Under the pieces are notes generated by a model that saw only the letters and a list, made by a program, of their open reading frames with translations, ran no database searches and was not told the origin of the DNA. This document shows positions 5,047 through 10,192 of a stretch of DNA of 10,192 nucleotides, one piece after another. The position numbers and the translations under genes are program-made. Every line of letters starts with the position of its first letter. The stretch's first letter is position 1. Origin of the DNA: a bacterium (GTDB taxonomy: Bacteria > Patescibacteriota > JABMPQ01 > JAQVVF01); the NCBI GenBank assembly GCA_030611905.1, contig JAUWOX010000029.1:1-10192 (forward strand). The letters run 5' to 3'.

Positions 5047-6663
5047 TTACTTTACATTAAATAACCACGGCCTTTTCTTTACCCAAGGCATTGCCAATAA
5101 TAACAAAAGAGTCTTGGTAATTACTATAGCCGAAAACATACTCACCAAAACACCAATTCCCAAAGTTATTGCAAACCCCTTGATTATAGAAGTTCCAAAC
5201 CAAGCCAAAATAAAACAAGTTAATAAAGTTGAAACATTAGAATCACGAATCGATACCCAAGCGTGCTTAAATCCATCATCAATTGCTACTGTTAAACTTT
5301 TACCTGCTCGCAATTCTTCTCTAATTCGTCCAAATATTAAAACGTTGGCATCCACTGCCATACCAATAGATAATATGAAACCAGCCACTCCAGCTAAAGT
5401 CAGAGTTACTGGTATCAATTTAAATAAAGCTAAAACTAATAATGCATAAATAAACAAAGCAATAACAGAAATCACACCCGGGAGTCTGTAAAAAACAATC
5501 ATAAATATTGCCACCAAAGTTAAACCCAAAATTCCAGCAATAAAACTTCTTTGTACTGACGTTCTTCCCAAAGTCGCTCCAACATTTGTCTGCGAAACCA
5601 ATTTAATTGGCACTGGCAAGGCACCAGCATTCAATCTTATCGCCAATTGCTTAGCCTCGTCTATTGTAAATTGACCAGAAATTACTGCCTGCCCTTCACC
5701 GATTCTCTCATTAACAACCGGAGCAGAAATCATCTCACCATCTAAAAATATCGCCAGTGGCTTTCCAACATTTCTTTCTGTAACATCTGCAAATAATTTT
5801 TTACCTTCATTGTCAAATTCTAAAGCAATAATCGGTTCATTAGTTTGCTGATCAAACTGCAATTGTGCTTTTTTTAGATGTCGGCCAGTCAACTCAGTCA
5901 TCTCCCAAGCTCCATATCCTTCTAATCCCTGTTTTTCTTGCTGTAATTGCTCAGATAATTTATCCATATCAATTGAATTTCCTTCTTTGTCTAGAATTTG
6001 TACATCATCACCCTCGCCAACAACTTGCAATTCATCTGGATTAATTAACTGCTCAATATCCGGCTCCTCATCTCCCTCAGCCTTCTTAGCCTTTTTCTTC
6101 TTAACTGTCTTGTCCCTTGCTTCTTCAATTTCTAAGTCCGTCTGTTCTTCAATTACATCAGCACTTCCGCCTTCATTCTCTCCGCCCTCCTTTTTTTCCT
6201 CTTCTTTAACTTCTTCCACTTCTCCTTCTTCAACCGGCACTTCCATTTCCGGCTGCTCTCTAAAATCAAGAGACGGCGTTTCGCCAATCTCTTTTACTGC
6301 CTCATTGATATCAGTAACTCCCGGCAGCTCAACCATTACTCTCCAATGATCACCAACCCTATTAGTCTGAACTACTGGCTCTGACACACCAAGCGCATTA
6401 ACTCTTCTCTCAATTACATCACGAACTCCAGTCATTGAATCCTCTTGCTCATCTTCTGCGATTCCAGATAAATCGGCCTCATAAATCAATTGTGTCCCAC
6501 CTTGCAAATCTAAACCAAGATGGACCTTTAATGGCTTGTCCACCTCTTTTCCAATTATATTAAATTTCATATCAGGACCTTTTGGCCAATCAATAATACC
6601 GGCTAAAACGGCCAGCACTATTATGGCAGCAAAAGTGATCCAAAGCTTTTTTCGAGAAATCAT
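5047..6663 (-). CDS. secD: Protein translocase subunit SecD with an acidic insertion
   Basis: SecD is the partner of SecF in the Sec export complex. I prefer the ATG at 6663 (538 residues), which gives the usual short MISRKK lead to TM1. A TTG at 6687 would add eight residues but has no SD and directly abuts the upstream gene. Visible motifs (ATG numbering) are TM1 (about 7-24), LGLDLQGGTQL (49-59), the first periplasmic half, the second half (LTGRHLKKA near 258-266, GQFTIDEAKQLAIRLNAGALPVP near 330-352), then five C-terminal helices with GMAVDANVLIFGRIREEL (434-451), including the conserved Asp438. Between the periplasmic halves, about residues 137-250, is a long Glu/Lys-rich stretch, much longer than the linker I expect. 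secF follows 5 nt downstream. Confidence 0.97.
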   Translation of the reverse strand: MISRKKLWITFAAIIVLAVLAGIIDWPKGPDMKFNIIGKEVDKPLKVHLGLDLQGGTQLIYEADLSGIAEDEQEDSMTGVRDVIERRVNALGVSEPVVQTNRVGDHWRVMVELPGVTDINEAVKEIGETPSLDFREQPEMEVPVEEGEVEEVKEEEKKEGGENEGGSADVIEEQTDLEIEEARDKTVKKKKAKKAEGDEEPDIEQLINPDELQVVGEGDDVQILDKEGNSIDMDKLSEQLQQEKQGLEGYGAWEMTELTGRHLKKAQLQFDQQTNEPIIALEFDNEGKKLFADVTERNVGKPLAIFLDGEMISAPVVNERIGEGQAVISGQFTIDEAKQLAIRLNAGALPVPIKLVSQTNVGATLGRTSVQRSFIAGILGLTLVAIFMIVFYRLPGVISVIALFIYALLVLALFKLIPVTLTLAGVAGFILSIGMAVDANVLIFGRIREELRAGKSLTVAIDDGFKHAWVSIRDSNVSTLLTCFILAWFGTSIIKGFAITLGIGVLVSMFSAIVITKTLLLLLAMPWVKKRPWLFNVK

Positions 6664-6687
6664 AACAGAATTATAAATTTTTACCAA

Positions 6688-8145
6688 TTACCACGGCGTC
6701 ACATAAACACTATCCCCAACATTAGCCCAATGATATATCCAAAAAGCATCAGCTGGTGAAAGATTAACACACCCGTGACTCATCGGTGTTCCAAAATTAG
6801 AGTGCCAATAAGTGCCATGTATAGTATAGGGTCCATTAAATGCCAAAACATTGGGGACATCCGGTAAGTCATAATTATCTGGATGGTCTGGTCCATATTC
6901 ATGCCTCATTCTCTGCGACTTCACTTTATAACCAATTTTAAAATCACCAATTGGTGTAGGAAATTTACTCGTACCAGTCGAAATTACCATTTCCTTAATT
7001 TTCTTTCCTCTTTCATAAATATAAAGTTTCTGATTTGGAATACTAACCTCAATATATCTATATTCATTTCGTCCATCATAATACTTTTTACCCGGAATAG
7101 TCACAGCTTGATAAACCTTTCTATTCACAAAACCATTCTTTTTTGTCTTTTTTCTTTTCCATTTACCAAACTTACCAACTGTTACTTTCGAACCACCTCT
7201 AAAATTATTTCCATATGGTACGACTTTAAAACCAAGTCTCTTGCCATGTCCTTTGTAAACTTTTACTTCAGAAGTCAAACCATTAGCACCTGCAATAATC
7301 TCATCCACTCCATCTCGATCAATATCACCTGTATCAATATTTGCTCCCTCTTGACGAGAAGCAGGAAAAGCATCAAATTCACCCAAAACTCTCTGTCCCT
7401 TGCCGGTTTTATAAACCTTAACTCTGGCATTTGAAAATCTTGCTTTAGAAATTATTACCTCCTCTTCCTCTCCACCATCAATATTTCCTACAGCTACATC
7501 AACCCCTCCTTTATAAGAATCCTCAAAGGGCCAAAAAATCTCACCCGTAAATTTACCTTTGCCATTAAATACCTTCACATGCGATTTTGCTCCAACGCCA
7601 GAACCAATAATAATCTCGTCCTTCTTGTCGCCATCTACATCACCACAAGCAATAGAAGCTCCCCCCGTATGATTCGAGCTCAAAGCTAAAAATTCTCTTA
7701 TTTTTTTCTTTTTTCTAAAAACCCTTACCAATGCCCGGCCTTCACTAGCTTTAACAACAGCGATTTCATCACGTCCCTTGCCATTAATATTACAAGCCGC
7801 TACATCAACCCCACCACGAAATCCTAATTCAAAAGCTGTAAAATCTATTTTTGTCTTCTTACCATTTTTATTAAAAACCTTAACTCTTGGACCACCACCC
7901 GGTCCTGCCCCAACAATGATTTCATCAAAACGCTTTCCTCCTTTAATATTTCCAGTACTAATAAATCCACCGCCATGAAAAGATTTTTCAAAAGCCATAA
8001 AATTCTTTTTCAATTTTCCTCCGCTCCTAAAGATCTTAACTTCGGGCGAAGCATAATCGGCTGCCTCAACATTGCCTAGGTCAGTTAAATAAAATCCACA
8101 ACCAAAGACTAAGACAAAAACCAAAAACAAACACGCTTTTTTCAT
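6688..8145 (-). CDS. Secreted FG-GAP-repeat protein with C-terminal L,D-transpeptidase (YkuD) domain
   Basis: YkuD-domain enzymes form 3-3 cross-links in peptidoglycan or attach proteins to it, outside the cytoplasmic membrane. The 485-residue protein has a signal peptide (1-28, cleavage near VEA-AD). Residues 35-325 contain five FG-GAP/VCBS-like units, each with a G(N/D)(I/V)-x-G-x-x-DE(I/V)I-type core (near 65, 118, 168, 220 and 273), which probably form a beta-propeller. A basic linker (328-340) leads to the YkuD domain (about 362-485). The active site is clear: His443 in IHGTYW, and Ser456-His457-Gly458-Cys459 in SHGCVNL, Cys459 being the nucleophile. ISTGTSKFPTPIGDFKI (388-404) is also typical. 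The propeller may bind wall polymer or surface partners (inference). The stop lies 24 nt before the secD ATG. No SD is evident. Confidence 0.95.
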   Translation of the reverse strand: MKKACLFLVFVLVFGCGFYLTDLGNVEAADYASPEVKIFRSGGKLKKNFMAFEKSFHGGGFISTGNIKGGKRFDEIIVGAGPGGGPRVKVFNKNGKKTKIDFTAFELGFRGGVDVAACNINGKGRDEIAVVKASEGRALVRVFRKKKKIREFLALSSNHTGGASIACGDVDGDKKDEIIIGSGVGAKSHVKVFNGKGKFTGEIFWPFEDSYKGGVDVAVGNIDGGEEEEVIISKARFSNARVKVYKTGKGQRVLGEFDAFPASRQEGANIDTGDIDRDGVDEIIAGANGLTSEVKVYKGHGKRLGFKVVPYGNNFRGGSKVTVGKFGKWKRKKTKKNGFVNRKVYQAVTIPGKKYYDGRNEYRYIEVSIPNQKLYIYERGKKIKEMVISTGTSKFPTPIGDFKIGYKVKSQRMRHEYGPDHPDNYDLPDVPNVLAFNGPYTIHGTYWHSNFGTPMSHGCVNLSPADAFWIYHWANVGDSVYVTPW

Positions 8146-8239
8146 TTTTATAAAATTAATTTATATTATAATATCATACCATAGTAAATAGAAAACAGTA
8201 AATAGGAAATAGTCGAAATTTCTAATTCTCAATTTACAA
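8146..8239. other. AT-rich spacer between GH26 and L,D-transpeptidase genes
   Basis: This spacer contains AT-rich simple repeats such as GTAAATAG (twice within 8184-8205) and a possible minus-strand -10 box, TATAAT, at 8170-8165. The -10 box lies 19 nt before the transpeptidase ATG, but I find no acceptable -35. No terminator hairpin is visible, so read-through from the GH26 gene is possible. Confidence 0.45.
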
Positions 8240-9262
8240 TTATCTAACATATTCACCCAAAAAATAATCATTACTAATCCCATTCTTCCATGCCGCCAAA
8301 GCCTCAACTGATGAATTTATTCTAAGATCAGAATCTTTGGCCCATTTTTCATTATAAAGAATTGAAATTTTTACTTTATTATACTTAGTCGGCAAGGTAC
8401 TCAAAGCTGTACTATACCAATCAGCTTTTTTGCTAGCATTCTTTGGCTCTCTAACACCCCATTCAGCCATCATTAATGGTTTATCTGGATATTTGCTTGT
8501 CAATTTATTATAAATCGGATCCATTATCTTCTCAAAACCAACCCAGGATTGACCACTATTTTGCGCGCCATATAAACTAAAGCCCACCCAATCCACATAT
8601 TTATCGCCTGGATAATAAGCATTAACCCTATTCCATTTCTTTTCAGGATAAGAATCATGATTTGGCTGCCATACCCAAGTTGCGTTTTTTACTTTTTTCT
8701 TTCTAAATAATTTGACAATATGTCGAAATGCTTTTTTATACCTTTTTGGACCTTTCTTTTTGCCGCCCTGAAATTTACCAGACCAAGGAAACCAATCGCC
8801 ATTCATTTCTTCTCCAAAAGTAATCATCACTGGCTTTTTAAACTTTTTAATTCTCTTAGCCCATCTTTTTAAAAACTTATCAAAACGACCATTAATAATT
8901 CTTTTCATCGAATATTTCGGTTCATAACCCTCTTCCTCCCAATATTTTTTCCACGGCATCATGCGCAACATTGGCACCGCCCCATATTCTGCTATTCTAT
9001 TCAACTGCTTTTTGGGAACTGTCCTCTCCCCCCAAAAATTAGAAAAAGGCACAAAAGCTACGGCCTTTCCCGATAAAGATTGAAAATCCTGCAAAGTCTT
9101 TATCTTCACATTATCTTCATGACCACCCCACCCAGAAAAAACGCCTGTATAACAACCTTCTTCTGGCGCAACAATCTTATCACCCGCCAAAACACTAGAA
9201 CCACTTAAGAAACCAAAAACAGAAAAACATAATAATACCAATATAAACTTGATTTTTAACAT
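8240..9262 (-). CDS. Secreted GH26-type glycoside hydrolase (beta-mannanase-like)
   Basis: GH26 enzymes cleave beta-mannans and related beta-glycans by a retaining mechanism in a (beta/alpha)8 barrel. The 340-residue protein has a signal peptide (1-26, SVLA-GD). Family motifs are TFGEEMNGDWFPW (148-160), in which Glu152 corresponds to the acid/base of the usual HEMNG motif, and PLMMAEWG (262-269), in which Glu267 corresponds to the nucleophile. WVWQPNHDSYP (196-206), YYPGDKYVDWVGFSLYG (216-232) and the length also agree. The His before the acid/base Glu is replaced by Glu151, so substrate preference may differ. The surface is very basic (RFRKKKKVK-type stretches at 184-193). It lies upstream of the secreted L,D-transpeptidase. 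There is no SD; a minus-strand TATTAT (9279-9274), 11 nt before the ATG, suggests a very short leader. Confidence 0.88.
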   Translation of the reverse strand: MLKIKFILVLLCFSVFGFLSGSSVLAGDKIVAPEEGCYTGVFSGWGGHEDNVKIKTLQDFQSLSGKAVAFVPFSNFWGERTVPKKQLNRIAEYGAVPMLRMMPWKKYWEEEGYEPKYSMKRIINGRFDKFLKRWAKRIKKFKKPVMITFGEEMNGDWFPWSGKFQGGKKKGPKRYKKAFRHIVKLFRKKKVKNATWVWQPNHDSYPEKKWNRVNAYYPGDKYVDWVGFSLYGAQNSGQSWVGFEKIMDPIYNKLTSKYPDKPLMMAEWGVREPKNASKKADWYSTALSTLPTKYNKVKISILYNEKWAKDSDLRINSSVEALAAWKNGISNDYFLGEYVR

Positions 9263-9278
9263 ATTTTTTTGTTATAAT
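9249..9278 (+). promoter_or_regulatory. Extended -10 promoter of the 9324-10034 gene
   Basis: A consensus extended -10 TGTTATAAT (9270-9278) is preceded by TTGATT at 9249-9254 with an 18-nt spacer. The -10 box overlaps a minus-strand TATTAT (9279-9274) that could serve the GH26 gene, so the element may fire in both directions. Most of it is repeated exactly at 10147-10173. Confidence 0.8.
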
Positions 9279-9279
9279 A
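9253..9279 (+). repeat. 27-bp promoter repeat, copy 1
   Basis: Positions 9253-9279 are identical to 10147-10173, including a seven-T run and the extended -10. The leaders also share TCCCGCCC (9293-9300 and 10185-10192) at nearly the same distance from the -10. Copy 1 overlaps the first codons of the minus-strand GH26 gene. Confidence 0.9.
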
Positions 9280-9309
9280 AACTATTAGAAATTCCCGCCC
9301 TTTCCAACC

Positions 9310-9316
9310 AAGGAGG
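9310..9316 (+). promoter_or_regulatory. Shine-Dalgarno AAGGAGG deciding the start at 9324
   Basis: AAGGAGG ends 7 nt before the ATG at 9324. The same frame is open back to an ATG at 9249, but that codon lies upstream of the promoter and would add a non-conserved leader; 9324 is therefore the start. Confidence 0.88.
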
Positions 9317-9323
9317 AGGACAA

Positions 9324-10034
9324 ATGAACACTGCCAGAAAAAGAAAACTCATGTTTCGCTGGTCAATCTTCACAGCAGGAATCATTACACTTTTCTGGTT
9401 TACTTGGTATTTAATTGAAGGCAGCGTACCAGTTATCACAAAAATCGAACTGACTTCAAAATCGACTTATTCACTACCACTTGGCATCTCTCGCTTGTGG
9501 GACATCTTGATTCTACCGACCATGACTTGCATTCTAATACATCTCTTTACTAGCCTAAAGACAAAAGGGAAAGATCTCTTATTCATCGGCGGCTTTTTTG
9601 GCCTAAGTCTATGCTTTATAGTCACCTTCCTTGCACTGTCAGAGTCCACTTCAATCTCTCACTTAATCTCTAGTGCTCTAACGTTTAGCATTGCGTTTGG
9701 CCTACTAGCTGGTCTAAGCTCTACTCAAGAAAATCAACAAAGCCTTGTACTAGGAATAGGTCTTGGCAGCAGCTTAGCTCCAGGACTATTGGCCAGTCTA
9801 TATCTCAATCTAACCTTCACGCTAATAATCAGTCTCTTTCTTATTGCAATCACTTTTCTAGGATTTGGCCTGGGCACCAGTCTAAAAATGCTAAGGATTC
9901 GTCTAAGAAATCAAGAAAAATTCCTGCAGAATAAATTCAAAACACTCACCTCTTTCTTTCAATCGATTGTCTCTAATCTTGGCAACTGGCTACTAGCTCG
10001 CCCAACTACCGAAAATAATAACCACGCCAAATAA
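9324..10034 (+). CDS. Hypothetical six-helix integral membrane protein, 236 aa
   Basis: I do not recognise this family. The protein begins with a basic stretch (MNTARKRK) and has about six hydrophobic helices at 14-31, 57-78, 85-105, 111-131, 141-161 and 164-184. The first extracytoplasmic loop (33-55) is polar and is the longest. Helices 5 and 6 are rich in Gly and Leu (LVLGIGLGSSLAPG; LGFGLG), consistent with tight helix packing. A basic, probably cytoplasmic tail (185-236, beginning KMLRIRLRNQEKF) follows and could form an amphipathic helix. By the positive-inside rule the N-terminus and tail would both be cytoplasmic. It is a single transcription unit with an extended -10 promoter, strong SD and terminator. 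Codon composition is richer in GC than secD/secF. A transporter-like or sensor role cannot be distinguished from sequence. Confidence 0.85.
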   Translation: MNTARKRKLMFRWSIFTAGIITLFWFTWYLIEGSVPVITKIELTSKSTYSLPLGISRLWDILILPTMTCILIHLFTSLKTKGKDLLFIGGFFGLSLCFIVTFLALSESTSISHLISSALTFSIAFGLLAGLSSTQENQQSLVLGIGLGSSLAPGLLASLYLNLTFTLIISLFLIAITFLGFGLGTSLKMLRIRLRNQEKFLQNKFKTLTSFFQSIVSNLGNWLLARPTTENNNHAK

Positions 10035-10046
10035 CAGTTCATTCAC

Positions 10047-10073
10047 GACAGAATTCACCTTCTGTCTTTTTTT
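10047..10073 (+). terminator. Intrinsic terminator of the 9324-10034 gene
   Basis: A perfect 7-bp stem GACAGAA/TTCTGTC (10047-10053 with 10060-10066) has a 6-nt loop and is followed by seven T residues (10067-10073). Confidence 0.92.
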
Positions 10074-10143
10074 ATCGCCACAATATTTAACAAAATTAGA
10101 GATAAATTAGCAATAATTAGTAATTAACAATTTAGCAATTTAC

Positions 10144-10172
10144 TTGTTTTTAACATATTTTTTTGTTATAAT
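10144..10172 (+). promoter_or_regulatory. Promoter of a gene beyond the right edge
   Basis: There is a -35 TTGTTT (10144-10149), a 17-nt spacer and an extended -10 TGTTATAAT (10164-10172). The -10 region and following TCCCGCCC match the promoter and leader of the membrane-protein gene at 9324, so a gene of the same design probably starts just outside the window. Confidence 0.78.
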
Positions 10173-10173
10173 A
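10147..10173 (+). repeat. 27-bp promoter repeat, copy 2
   Basis: This is an exact copy of 9253-9279. On the minus strand it also carries ATGTTAAAAA, matching the first codons of the GH26 gene, but the frame stops after ten codons. It may therefore be the remnant of a duplicated intergenic region. Confidence 0.9.
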
Positions 10174-10192
10174 TTATATAAAACTCCCGCCC

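Noticed and set aside
5987..6349. Ser-rich 120-aa plus-strand open frame
   Set aside because: This is the antisense image of the Glu/Lys-rich insertion of SecD.
6664..6687. TTG start extending SecD by eight residues
   Set aside because: It has no SD, abuts the upstream stop, and the ATG at 6663 gives the normal SecD N-terminus.
6883..7434. 183-aa plus-strand open frame
   Set aside because: It is antisense to the intact FG-GAP/L,D-transpeptidase gene, is Ile/Ser/Phe rich and has no initiation signal.
9249..9323. Upstream ATG for the membrane-protein gene
   Set aside because: The ATG at 9249 precedes the extended -10 promoter and the strong SD, which serves 9324.

Overview
The window looks like a low-GC bacterial chromosome segment, most likely from a Patescibacteria/CPR-type (Parcubacteria-like) genome. 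This placement is an inference. It rests on several observations: housekeeping genes of roughly one-third GC, separate secD and secF, a secreted FG-GAP plus YkuD protein, housekeeping genes with little or no Shine-Dalgarno (SD) sequence, small orphan proteins, and a GC-rich 20-bp palindrome I associate with such genomes. Nothing suggests an altered genetic code. No rRNA, tRNA, CRISPR array or transposase is visible.

Layout. Positions 1-1609 (minus) hold the 5' nine-tenths of an aspartyl-tRNA synthetase gene, cut by the window edge just before class II motif 3. It is divergent from a small orphan gene (1739-2113, plus). The two promoters stand back to back, and their -35 boxes form a perfect inverted repeat. 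Positions 2114-2374 hold an intrinsic terminator, two perfect 20-bp palindromes, an 11-bp hairpin, a tandem AATCAGCG repeat and the terminator of the next minus-strand gene. Positions 2375-2818 and 3052-3504 (both minus) encode two further orphan proteins of 147 and 150 aa, each ending at a similar terminator hairpin.

Positions 3535-9262 form a minus-strand series read from right to left. It starts with a secreted GH26-type glycoside hydrolase and continues with a secreted FG-GAP-repeat L,D-transpeptidase, secD, secF and adenine phosphoribosyltransferase (apt). The apt gene carries a clear frameshift near its 3' end. Together these genes concern export and the cell surface: SecD/SecF assist Sec export, and the two enzymes upstream carry signal peptides and would be Sec clients. 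secD-secF-apt also recalls the secDF-recJ-apt-relA neighbourhood of other bacteria.

Positions 9324-10034 (plus) encode a six-helix membrane protein of unknown function with its own promoter, strong SD and terminator. An exact 27-bp copy of its promoter region lies at 10147-10173, so a second unit of the same design probably begins at the right edge.

The most unusual pattern is a split in translation signals. The four large housekeeping or cell-envelope genes from GH26 to secF, and aspS, have no or only weak SD sequences. The four orphan genes and apt all carry a very strong, extended SD close to GGACAAAGGAGG. Two of these leaders also have a hairpin directly upstream of the SD.
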